Source: Nemorincola sp044225795 (lineage in GTDB: Bacteria; Bacteroidota; Bacteroidia; Chitinophagales; Chitinophagaceae). Taken from it: 64,000 nt of DNA. A program made the translations under genes and the position numbers. Below, one piece after another: positions 33,648 to 42,800 of the stretch. How positions within the stretch are numbered: position 1 is the first letter of the stretch; each line of letters begins with the position of its first letter. The stretch lies in NCBI GenBank assembly GCA_044225795.1, contig JBGAIF010000005.1, positions 1-64,000 on the forward strand, given 5' to 3'. The notes beneath the pieces are model-generated. The model worked only from the letters and a program-made list of their open reading frames with translations. It did not search any database and had not been told where the DNA came from.

Positions 33648-34409
33648 TCACGGCAACTCCCCCCCCAGCCATAGCTTGAAGTCCGCTGCCCTTTCAGAAC
33701 TGACAACAGGAGCGTCCTTTACCGGCGGGTTCAATGTAACAATGACACGAGCCTTGCTATATGTCTTCATTTCATCTATTGCCTTCAGATTGATCAGAAA
33801 CTGGCGATTGATGCGAAAAAATTGTTGCGGATCAAGCATTTTTTCCAATGCATCGAGGTTGTGGTCCATCGGAAATTTTGATCCATCGAATGTACGGGCA
33901 TATGTATTCTTGTTCTCACTGATGCAATAAGAAATATCTTCTGCCGCAAGTGTCTTAATGTGTTCCCCAAATCTGATGATGAATCTTTTTTTGAGCACAG
34001 CCTGTGCGGGAACAACATTCTGTATTGCCGCGATCTCCTGGGGACCAAGTACCTGCCTGAAATCGTTCAACTTCTTAAACGCGGCAACCAGGTCTTCTTT
34101 TTTTATAGGTTTCAACAGATAATCAATGCTATTTGTCTTGAAAGCATCAAGTGCATATTTTCTATACGCAGTTGTGAAAATGATCGGGCAATTGATATTC
34201 GAAACCTTCAGAAGGTCAAATGCAGTTCCGTCTGCAAGTTGCACGTCAAGAAAAACAAGATCAGGAACCTTGTTCAGAGAAAACCATTTAGCGGCTCCGT
34301 CAACACTGTCGTGCTGGGCAACGATCATCGCACCGGGGAAAACTTCTCTTATCAACTCAGCCAGCCTGTCTCTTGCCGGCTGTTCATCTTCTATGATCAC
34401 TATTTTCAT
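33648..34409 (-). CDS. LytTR-family response regulator
   Basis: The 253-residue protein has a receiver domain (Glu7/Asp8 pocket, phosphoacceptor Asp55 in LVFLDVQLADG, a Thr in IIFTTAY and Lys in DYLLKPI) and a LytTR DNA-binding domain (about 140-250) with FRINRQFLINLKAIDEM, the conserved core. LytTR proteins bind direct repeats upstream of target genes as dimers. It overlaps the end of the LytS-type kinase gene by 4 bp (ATGA) and is presumably phosphorylated by it. It ends without any gap against the convergent NarL-type regulator gene, and no terminator lies between them. Confidence 0.93.
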   Translation of the reverse strand: MKIVIIEDEQPARDRLAELIREVFPGAMIVAQHDSVDGAAKWFSLNKVPDLVFLDVQLADGTAFDLLKVSNINCPIIFTTAYRKYALDAFKTNSIDYLLKPIKKEDLVAAFKKLNDFRQVLGPQEIAAIQNVVPAQAVLKKRFIIRFGEHIKTLAAEDISYCISENKNTYARTFDGSKFPMDHNLDALEKMLDPQQFFRINRQFLINLKAIDEMKTYSKARVIVTLNPPVKDAPVVSSERAADFKLWLGGELP

Positions 34410-35872
34410 AACAAAGGCAATATAACGATATACTCATTTCCTTTTAGTCCGTAACTCACAGTTTTCGTAGTAAGCAGGTCATATCTCCTTTTTATGTTGA
34501 CCAGGCCCATTCCCTCTCCCTTCTCTTTGCTGATCTTGAGATGTACAATATTACGAATTGTGATCTCATTTTCGGTTGCCATGATGTTAATCACCAGGGG
34601 TGAAGACGCGGAAACTACATTATGTTTTATGGCATTCTCGATCAGCATTTGCAGGGCCAGTGGCACTATTTTCTTGGTCTGCATGATCTTTTCGGGAATA
34701 TCGATATTCACTTTCAACGCGTCTCCGAACCTGCCCTTTTGAATAGAAATATAGTTATTAAGTATCCTGAATTCTTCAGAAAGTTGTACAAAATCATTGT
34801 CGTAATGGGTAAGAATATTGTGGTACAATTCCGATAGGTGTTCAGTATAACTTAATGCCTTTTTCTGATCTTTTTCTATAAGGCTGGTCAAAGTATTAAA
34901 ACTGTTAAACAGGAAGTGTGGATTGACCTGGCTCTTCAGGTGATTGAATTCGAACAAGATCCGCATACGTTCTAATCGTTCTTTGTTCTTTAGATTTCTT
35001 TCCCGTTGTTTTACAATAAGGTATAGTACCACAAACAACACTATAATGGAAAGCCCGAAAAACCAGTTCTCCTGCCAGAAAGCCTTTCTGATCACAAATT
35101 GAAAGTTGCGTTCCACAGCATGATCAAAATCCGGGTACATCGACGCCTGTATCCTGAAATTGTAATTACCCGGAGGCAGCCTGGGATAGGTGACCGATCC
35201 GTCCGGTGTTTCGATCCAGTCATTATAATAACCTTCGAGCATATAGCGGTACATTACCCCCCGGGGGTTCACAAGGTTGATGAAGTGGTAGTGAAACCCG
35301 AAATAATTCTCATCGTCTTTAAAATCATGCTTATTGCCATGCGGCGGATCAAGGTACAAATATGTATTCCTGGCTTGCCGACCGGAATCAAACAACTCTC
35401 TAAGCTTTCCGGCCTTATCGATCTCTGAGAGATTTTCGAGGTATACAACCTTTCCGATACTGGCGGCCTTACCCGCCCTGTAGAAGTCAAGCATACTCCT
35501 GACACCCGCCATAGCACAATTGGTAATGTTTGTGTCTTTTTCTAACAGTATATGCTTGATCCAGCCTTCTAAAAAGAGACACAACAGATCTCTGTTGATA
35601 CCATTGAATTTCAACGAGTACTCCGGCAGGCTGATATCAATATCGGGGTTTCGTTCGAGCCAGTGCAGCACAAAAATATTTACCTGCGCCCGCTCATGGG
35701 TATGCTGCCCTAATGGTGTCTGCTGCAACCAGTCTACACATGGCACAATATACTTTGTGTATTTGTCCATGTCCTCGTGCATATCAAACTTAAAATCCTT
35801 CGGCAACGGACCTTCCTGCGCCATTACGCGCAAACCGGTCAGTACAAACATCAACAGCAACAACTTCCGCAT
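34406..35872 (-). CDS. LytS-type histidine kinase with an unrecognised helical periplasmic domain and Y_Y_Y-like domain
   Basis: The 488-residue kinase has a signal peptide ending RVMAQ. A helical, Cys/Trp-containing domain (about 22-155) with VDWLQQTPLGQHTHERAQ, FLEGWIKHILLEKDTNI and AGVRSMLDFYRAGKA comes next. A Y_Y_Y-like beta-sandwich (about 185-265; MYRYMLEGYYNDWIETP) precedes a membrane helix (about 270-290) and the His_kinase core with phosphoacceptor His319 in VNPHFLFNSFNTL. The ATPase site contains QMLIENAIKHNV and GEGMGLVNIKRRY. The two-component propeller usual in Y_Y_Y kinases is missing; the helical domain replaces it. It begins 6 bp after the hydrolase gene and overlaps the LytTR gene. 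Confidence 0.9.
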   Translation of the reverse strand: MRKLLLLMFVLTGLRVMAQEGPLPKDFKFDMHEDMDKYTKYIVPCVDWLQQTPLGQHTHERAQVNIFVLHWLERNPDIDISLPEYSLKFNGINRDLLCLFLEGWIKHILLEKDTNITNCAMAGVRSMLDFYRAGKAASIGKVVYLENLSEIDKAGKLRELFDSGRQARNTYLYLDPPHGNKHDFKDDENYFGFHYHFINLVNPRGVMYRYMLEGYYNDWIETPDGSVTYPRLPPGNYNFRIQASMYPDFDHAVERNFQFVIRKAFWQENWFFGLSIIVLFVVLYLIVKQRERNLKNKERLERMRILFEFNHLKSQVNPHFLFNSFNTLTSLIEKDQKKALSYTEHLSELYHNILTHYDNDFVQLSEEFRILNNYISIQKGRFGDALKVNIDIPEKIMQTKKIVPLALQMLIENAIKHNVVSASSPLVINIMATENEITIRNIVHLKISKEKGEGMGLVNIKRRYDLLTTKTVSYGLKGNEYIVILPLL

Positions 35873-35878
35873 AATGGC

Positions 35879-36577
35879 CTACCCTATCTTGTTTCTGAAA
35901 AATTGTTTTACAATGGCCCACGCCTCCCCTGCTGCGGCTGGATGGAAAGCCGCACGCTCATCACAAAAGAAACCGTGATCGCCATACGATATCTCTATAT
36001 TGATATATTCTTTGTGATGGCCTTTAAGTGACTCAATAACTGCGCCAATATGCTCGGGTTTTATGTGTTTATCCTTGCCTCCCCAGAAAAGAAGTTGCGG
36101 CGCGCTTAGGCTTGCAGCCATCTCTCTGACCGTGTGCATACCACCACCGTAAAACGAAACACTGGCCTTCAAAGGGAGTAATGCATTAGCAATGAAACTG
36201 GTCTTACCACCAAGACAGAAGCCAATACAGCCAATATGATCATCTATCACCATGCCGCTTTGCTGCAACCATGCGAATGCAGCCTTCGCGTCCTCTGCCA
36301 ATCCCTCTGTTGTGATCGCCTGCATGTGTGCCTGCACTAAGGAAAAATCGCTATATCCCGACTCGAAACCTGCGGGCGCACTACGGTGAAAAAGCTCGGG
36401 AGCGATGGCCACATATCCTTCTGCTGCTATCCTGTCAGTGACGTTTCTGATGTGATTGTTAACACCAAATGCTTCCTGGAAAACGATTACTCCCGGATAC
36501 TTACCTTCTCCAACCGGCCTTGCAACATATGCCTGCATAGAGCCACCACCTACATTCAATTTTATAAGGTCTCCCAT
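35879..36577 (-). CDS. Dienelactone hydrolase-family alpha/beta hydrolase
   Basis: This 232-residue protein has the dienelactone hydrolase triad: nucleophile Cys121 in IGFCLGGK, Asp169 in WGGKDKHI and His201 in GDHGFFCDER. Glu35 in VFQEAFG corresponds to the glutamate that activates the cysteine in this family. There is no signal peptide, so it is cytoplasmic. Family members open cyclic lactones or hydrolyse carboxylic esters; the substrate cannot be told. It is the first gene of a minus-strand run with the LytS/LytTR genes (6-bp gap), so it may be co-transcribed with that signalling pair. Confidence 0.88.
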   Translation of the reverse strand: MGDLIKLNVGGGSMQAYVARPVGEGKYPGVIVFQEAFGVNNHIRNVTDRIAAEGYVAIAPELFHRSAPAGFESGYSDFSLVQAHMQAITTEGLAEDAKAAFAWLQQSGMVIDDHIGCIGFCLGGKTSFIANALLPLKASVSFYGGGMHTVREMAASLSAPQLLFWGGKDKHIKPEHIGAVIESLKGHHKEYINIEISYGDHGFFCDERAAFHPAAAGEAWAIVKQFFRNKIG

Positions 36578-36678
36578 ATTGATGTTTATATGAAAATAAG
36601 ATAATCACCCACAACCGCAAAATATGCGGCTTTACATTATTGCGATAAATACTTATCTTGTTACAATAATCACATAGT

Positions 36679-37689
36679 ATGTCAGACAGAAGGAGGTTTC
36701 TGCGTTTCTCAATTTTATCATCTGTTGCCATGTTCGCTGGGCGGCGTTTATTTGCATCAGAAAACAAACCGCTATTACCGGTAAGTACAAAGGGAAATGC
36801 CATTGTTATCTCAACATGGGATTTCGGGAAGGAGGCCAATGCTGCTGCATGGAATATTCTGAATGCCGGAGGACGGGCGCTTGACGCGGTTGAAAATGGT
36901 GTGAAAGTACCTGAAGCAGACCCTGCAAATCAGTCTGTGGGATTAGGCGGCAGGCCGGACAGGGATGGCCATGTGACACTCGACGCCTGCATCATGGATG
37001 AGAACAGCAGGTGTGGGTCGGTAGCATTCCTGGAACACATCGTGCATCCGATATCCGTAGCAAGGATGGTGATGGAAAAAACGCCGCATGTGATGCTGGT
37101 TGGCGAAGGCGCGCTGCAATTTGCCCTGGCCAATGGTTTTACCAAAGAGAATCTGCTTACTGAAAAAAGCGAGTTGGAATGGCGGGAGTGGTTAAAAGAA
37201 AATAAATATCGCCCCGTAAACAATATCGAGAATGTACGGCCGGGTGGCAAAGACAATCACGATACAATAGGGATGGTAGCGATGGACACTAATGGCGACC
37301 TGAGCGGCGCATGTACTACAAGCGGAATGGCGTTCAAAATGCGCGGTCGTGTCGGGGACTCCCCCATCATCGGCGCCGGACTGTATGTTGATAACGAGGT
37401 AGGTGCAGCAACCAGTACGGGTGTGGGTGAAGAAGTGATCAGGATAGTCGGATCGCACCTAGTGGTGGAGCTCATGCGACAAGGACTTGACCCGGCTACT
37501 GCATGCAAAAAAGCAGTAGAACGAATAGCGGCAAAGAACCCTAAGGCTGCAAAAGATATACAGGTCGGTTTCCTTGCGCTTAATAAAAAAGGGGAATATG
37601 GCGCCTTCGCACTACAGAAAGGATTCAGCTATGCCGTACGAAACGGAAAGGAAAACAATGTTTATCAGTCCGATTATCTTTTCCACTAA
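36679..37689 (+). CDS. Tat-exported glycosylasparaginase-type Ntn-hydrolase
   Basis: The 336-residue protein begins MSDRRRFLRFSILSS, a twin-arginine signal, so it is exported folded. The body matches the N4-(beta-N-acetylglucosaminyl)-asparaginase family: the proenzyme is cut before Thr196 in HDTIGMVAMD, freeing the N-terminal nucleophile. GDSPIIGAGLYVDN and STGVGEEVIR form the rest of the active site. The enzyme cleaves the GlcNAc-Asn bond of N-glycopeptides, which is in keeping with known secreted homologues in Flavobacteria. It is followed after 11 bp by cutC and probably forms an operon with it. Confidence 0.92.
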   Translation: MSDRRRFLRFSILSSVAMFAGRRLFASENKPLLPVSTKGNAIVISTWDFGKEANAAAWNILNAGGRALDAVENGVKVPEADPANQSVGLGGRPDRDGHVTLDACIMDENSRCGSVAFLEHIVHPISVARMVMEKTPHVMLVGEGALQFALANGFTKENLLTEKSELEWREWLKENKYRPVNNIENVRPGGKDNHDTIGMVAMDTNGDLSGACTTSGMAFKMRGRVGDSPIIGAGLYVDNEVGAATSTGVGEEVIRIVGSHLVVELMRQGLDPATACKKAVERIAAKNPKAAKDIQVGFLALNKKGEYGAFALQKGFSYAVRNGKENNVYQSDYLFH

Positions 37690-37700
37690 AACATTTACAA

Positions 37701-38381
37701 ATGATACTTGAGGTTTGCGCCTTCAACATCCAATCGTGCCTGATAGCCGAACAGGCCGGCGCCGGGCGTATAGAGCTGTGCGCTGACCAGGGTGCCGGCG
37801 GCATAACACCTAGTTACGGACTGATAGAATATGCGCTAAGAACACTGAGTATTCCTGTATTCCCGATGATTCGCCCGAGGGGAGGAAATTTTCTTTACGA
37901 TGAGCACGAAATAGCCATCATTAAGAAAGACGTTCTTATATGCCGGGAACTTGGGTGCCCCGGCATTGCTACCGGCGCCCACCTTCCGGATGGAAAAATT
38001 GATATTGAACTTATGAAACGGATCGTAGAGTGGGCGCACCCCATGGCCGTTACATGCCACAAAGTATTCGACCGGACACCCGACGCATTTCAGGCTCTTG
38101 AAGATGTGATATCGTCAGGATGTGCAAGAGTGCTTACGTCAGGGTTGCAAAAAACCGCAACAGAGGGCGCATCGACATTGTTGCAGTTAGTGTCTGCGGC
38201 AAAAGGACGTATTATCATTATGCCGGGGGGCGGCGTGCGTTCTTCAAATATCCTCGATCTGGTTAAGAGCACAGGCGCTAATGAGTTCCACAGTTCTGCA
38301 CTTACGTTCAGGAGCTCATCCGACATCGCAGACAAACAGGAAATACAAGCATTGGTATCTGTTCTGGAAGAAAACAGGTGA
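37701..38381 (+). CDS. cutC: CutC-family protein
   Basis: The 226-residue product is a TIM-barrel of the CutC family, with the N-terminal motif LEVCAFNIQSCLIAEQAGAG, the RIELCADQGAGGITPSYG segment and MIRPRGGNF and CHKVFDR loops, all typical. CutC was named for copper homeostasis in E. coli, but its enzymatic function is unsettled, and no copper gene lies nearby. It is 11 bp after the glycosylasparaginase gene. Its end is 3 bp from the end of the convergent ribE. The copper role should be taken as a family name only. Confidence 0.92.
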   Translation: MILEVCAFNIQSCLIAEQAGAGRIELCADQGAGGITPSYGLIEYALRTLSIPVFPMIRPRGGNFLYDEHEIAIIKKDVLICRELGCPGIATGAHLPDGKIDIELMKRIVEWAHPMAVTCHKVFDRTPDAFQALEDVISSGCARVLTSGLQKTATEGASTLLQLVSAAKGRIIIMPGGGVRSSNILDLVKSTGANEFHSSALTFRSSSDIADKQEIQALVSVLEENR

Positions 38382-38384
38382 TCG

Positions 38385-38978
38385 TCACAATTTACTGAGG
38401 TCCTGTTTTCTTAAAAAGTATTTTCCCAGCACGTCAAATTCCACATTCACATTATCTCCCGCCTTCAGGGTGTTAAAATTAGTGTGTTCATACGTGTATG
38501 GAATGATCGTTACGGTACACTCATTCATGGAAACATCAAAGACTGTAAGGCTTACTCCGTTTATACAGATAGATCCCTTCTCTATCACCAGTGCTGCAAA
38601 CTCTTCGGGAAAACTGAATCGGTATAACCAGCTACCTTCAAGTGTTCGCTTCTCCGTGCATAGTGCGGCTGTATCAACATGCCCCTGCACAAAATGGCCA
38701 TCCAACCTGTCTCCAACCTTGAGCGAACGCTCAAGGTTGATTCTATCTCCCCGCTGCCAGGCTCCAAGAGTTGTTTTAGCAATAGTTTCGGCCACAGCAG
38801 TGACCGTATATATGTCGTTGTTTACCGAGACAACTGTCAGACACACACCATTGTGGGCAACACTTTGATCAACCCTTAATTCGTGGGTTATAGCACTCTG
38901 AATGTCATAATGAACATTTGTGCCATCTTTTCTTATCTCCCTGATAGTGGCGAGTGTTTCTACTATTCCTGTAAACAT
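38385..38978 (-). CDS. ribE: Riboflavin synthase alpha chain
   Basis: The 197-residue protein begins with the diagnostic MFTGIVETL and has two lumazine-binding barrels, each with its GVxLTV signature (NGVCLTVV and NGVSLTVF) and a GHFVQGHVD loop between them. It converts two molecules of 6,7-dimethyl-8-ribityllumazine into riboflavin and a pyrimidine by dismutation. It acts as a trimer in the cytoplasm. No other rib genes and no FMN riboswitch are seen in the window. It follows the lipoprotein gene by 10 bp and may share its transcript. Confidence 0.95.
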   Translation of the reverse strand: MFTGIVETLATIREIRKDGTNVHYDIQSAITHELRVDQSVAHNGVCLTVVSVNNDIYTVTAVAETIAKTTLGAWQRGDRINLERSLKVGDRLDGHFVQGHVDTAALCTEKRTLEGSWLYRFSFPEEFAALVIEKGSICINGVSLTVFDVSMNECTVTIIPYTYEHTNFNTLKAGDNVNVEFDVLGKYFLRKQDLSKL

Positions 38979-38988
38979 TTTTGGGATA

Positions 38989-39552
38989 TTATTTTCTTCT
39001 CGCTGTGCCTATACGAACAGTTGTACCAGTATCGCTCACAATCTTGAGGTCAATATGTAACAAGGTAGTGTCAACCCGGTCGCGCGAAATAACACCACTG
39101 ATGGTATCCAGCGAGCGGCACAACATTTGTCCGTGGTTCAGGGTCGTACTATCGCCCACAAGCGTATCAATAACAGCAGAATAAGTAGGTCCTGCAGTCA
39201 TATATATTCTCACCCCTGTATTGCATAAACCTTCTACAGCGATCTTGGAATTGCTGTATTTATATATGTGAATGATCAGCGAGTCTGCGGTAATATACAA
39301 TCCCGACTCTGCCAGGTAAACAGAGTCTTTCATCTCGTATACCCCCTCAAAAATATCAGAAGGATAAAAGCACACCGTATTGTCCGGCTTACCGGGAAAT
39401 CCAAGGTTGTAGTTTACAGCGCTGGGATCATTGCAGTAGGGATTTGTCAATCTCGGATCAGAGACCGATGCCGGATCTTTCCATTTTTTGCAGGAATACC
39501 CAAGACACACAGATACAAATAATAAAAAAAACGCAACCTTGCTCCTGGTCAT
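38989..39552 (-). CDS. Predicted lipoprotein of unknown function
   Basis: This 187-residue protein has a lipoprotein signal ending LGYSC (Cys21), then a Pro/Asp-rich stretch with the segment CNDPSAVNYN, followed by a beta-rich domain of about 120 residues with FEGVYEMKDSVYL. The CNDPSAVNYN-type motif occurs near the start of other Bacteroidetes lipoproteins of calycin-like or unknown function. I do not recognise a family with certainty. It lies 10 bp before ribE and is probably co-transcribed. Confidence 0.75.
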   Translation of the reverse strand: MTRSKVAFFLLFVSVCLGYSCKKWKDPASVSDPRLTNPYCNDPSAVNYNLGFPGKPDNTVCFYPSDIFEGVYEMKDSVYLAESGLYITADSLIIHIYKYSNSKIAVEGLCNTGVRIYMTAGPTYSAVIDTLVGDSTTLNHGQMLCRSLDTISGVISRDRVDTTLLHIDLKIVSDTGTTVRIGTARRK

Positions 39553-39577
39553 ATATACCTTATAAACGCTATTTCCA

Positions 39578-39585
39578 CAAAAATA
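39578..39585 (-). promoter_or_regulatory. Putative -7 box for the lipoprotein-ribE transcript
   Basis: On the minus strand TATTTTTG matches TAnnTTTG; TTTG boxes lie 16 nt (39605-39602) and 22 nt (39611-39608) upstream, neither ideal. The remaining gap up to 39845 is AT-rich and has no recognisable plus-strand promoter box for the giant adhesin gene. Confidence 0.5.
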
Positions 39586-39845
39586 TTGAATTTAAACAGC
39601 CCAAAAGCAAAGATTTATTGGTAAAACAAAATTTTGACGCCAAATATCAGGATCCCAGTTAAAGAAATATTATTTTTAATCATATATCGGACTGAAATAT
39701 ACTTTTCCTATTGTTTTTTGCATTAAAATAAATTATTTTTAAACCCTGTATCTAAGTTGATTTTGCTTTGAATTAAAGCAAATGGGCATTTTATTCGATC
39801 AATCAAGAAATAAAAAAGAAATAAACCTTCATAAACGGATTTTTG

Positions 39846-42800
39846 ATGAAACGTATTTTACGGTTTGCATACTTACTTATTTTAACCTTTTACTCTGGAA
39901 CAGTACAAGCCCAGACCCTGATCTCTACTATTGCCGGAACAGGTACTGTTCCCGGCTTCGCAGGGGATGGCGGACAAGCAACCGGTGCAAAAATGAATAA
40001 CCCAAGTGGCGTATTCGTTGATGCTGCAGGTGTGAAATATATTGCTGACTATGCCAATCATGTTATCAGGAAGATCGACGCAACAGGCGTCATTAAAACC
40101 ATAGCCGGAACTCCCGGAAGCCCCGGATATGGCGGCGATGGAGGCCCTGCAACTGGTGCTCTGCTTAAGAACCCGGCAGGGATATATGTTGATGGGTCCG
40201 GCAACATCTACTTTACAGAATATAACAACCATATTGTCCGCAAGATCAACACATCAGGCAATATAAGCACTTTCGCTGGCAACGGCGGTTCGTCTGGCTT
40301 TGGTGGCGATGGCTCCCTTGCTACTTCTACTGCAACAAAACTGAGCTTTCCTGTAGGTATCACCGGTGATGCGTCCGGCAACATCTTCGTTGCTGATGCC
40401 AATAATCACCGTATCCGCAAGATCGCTGCAGTAAGTAATATCATTACTACTATAGCTGGTAAGTCAGGCGGGCCCGGTTTTAGCGGAGATAACGGGCCTG
40501 CTACTAATGCTTTGTTGAGCAATCCGTTTGACGTAGCTGTGGATGCAGCGGGAAATTTTTATATCTCTGACCAGACAAACTACTGTATCAGAAAGATAAA
40601 CACTACGGGAACGATCACTACCATAGCCGGAACAGCAACATCTTCCGGCTTCTCAGGGGATGGTGGGCCTGCCACATCGGCAAAATTCAACGCGCCGTGC
40701 GACATCTGGGTCAACTCTGCCGGCACTACATTACTTATTGCCGACAGGTTCAACAACTGCGTAAGACAGATATCTTCAGGTGTCATCACAACTATAGCAG
40801 GCCAGGGTACTGTTCCCGGATATTCCGGAGACGGCGGCCCTGCCACATCGGCTACATTACATGAAACTCCATTCTTATACCCCGATGCTTCCGGCAATCT
40901 TTATATCTCTGATTTTGGCAACCATGTCATCCGCATGGTAGCTCCTTGCTCTCCTCCGCTTGTGGATGTAATTACTGGACCAACGAGATTGTGCACGGGA
41001 GCAACAGATACACTAAAGAATGACTCCACAGGCGGAACATGGACCGCGAGCAACGGTAGCCTGGTCATAGATCCTGTTACGGGAATTATCACAGGTATCA
41101 GCGCCGGAATTGATACTATTTCTTACGCTATTACCAACGCATGCGGAACAACAACTGTAACTTTCATAGATACAGTTGCTGCTGCTCCAAGCGCAATTAG
41201 CGGCACATTGTTTGTTTGCGTTGGTTCATCCACAATTCTTACATCATTGCCTTCAGGTGGCGTATGGAGCAGCAGTAATACTTCTGTAGCAACTGTCGCA
41301 ACAGGCACTGTATCCGGTGTAGCTCAAGGTACTACTACCATAACTTATGCAATGAACCGATGTCCCGTTTTTGCAACAGTTACGGTAAATCCGGCACCGG
41401 CTGCTATACAACCTCCGGGTTCCGTAGTTATTTGTACGGGTAAGGCGTTTGCTCTAAGCGACGCCACGTCAGGAGGCACATGGAGCAGTACCAATACTTC
41501 TGTAGCCACAATAGGCACTGGTGGCGGCGTAACTGGGGTAACTACAGGCACTGCTACTATCTCCTATACCAACTCATTCAGTTGTGCGGCTACAAAGAAT
41601 GTTACGGTGGTCACCAGCCCGGCTGCTATTTCGCCATCTACAGCTACTATATGTTCCGGGCATGGGGTTGCTATGTCCGATGCCACAAGTGGCGGCACGT
41701 GGAGCAGTAGCAACACTTCTATTGCCACCGTAGGTACATCGGGAGCTGTAACAGGTGTATCGGGTGGTTCCGCAACCATCACTTATACGCTGGGAACCTG
41801 CTTCTCCACTGCTACCGTTACTGTAAATCCGTCACCTGCTGACATCACGCCTTCCGGTGCGGTCAGTGTGTGTGTCGGCAATACAGCAACATTATCGTCC
41901 TCTGCAGGCGGTACATGGAGCAGCGCCAATACCCTGGTAGCTACTATCGGCACTTCGGGGGTGGTCACAGGTATGGCAACAGGCAGCTCAACGATCTCCT
42001 ACTCTACTTCATTCGGCTGTTTCAAAACAAAGACAGTTACTGTGATATCAGGTGTTGGGGCTATTTCACCTTCAGCTCCTGTAGTTTGCGCCGGAAGCAC
42101 ACTTACACTTTCAGATGCAACCGGCGGTGGTGTTTGGAGCAGTACGGCTACTTCCGTCGCTACAATCGGCACGGGCGGTGTAGTGACCGGAGTTGCCGCA
42201 GGCACAACAACGATCTCCTACACGGTTGGTTCGTGTTTCGCAATAACTACTTTAACGGTCAACCCAAGTCCTTCCGCCATCAATCCCCCCGGCCCTGTCA
42301 CGCTATGTGTAGGTAATACCTTTACGCTTTCTGATGCTACCGGTGGCGCCACCTGGAGCAGTAGCAATACTTCATTCGCTACTGTAAGCTCCGGAGGCCT
42401 TGTGACTGCCGTTGGCACTGGTGTGGTAGTTATCTCTTATACCAACTCATCAGCCTGTTCTGCGCTAAAAACAGTAACGGTGACTGTAGCCGTTGGTACT
42501 ATATCACCTTCGTCGCCTACTGTATGTGCCGGCAGCACGATAGCCCTGTCCGACGCAACGAGCGGTGGTGTATGGAGTAGCACGGCAACTTCTGTTGCTA
42601 CTGTTGGTACTAGCGGTATCGTCACCGGTGTTGCTGCGGGAACATCTACTATTTCCTATACCATCGGTAGCTGCAACACTACGACCACATTAACAGTTAA
42701 CCTGGCGCCGGCCGCCATTACGGGTTTCTCTTCTGTTTGCGAGGGCCTGACCGACGCTTTCAGTGATGCAACCGGCGGCGGCACATGGACCAGCAGTAAT

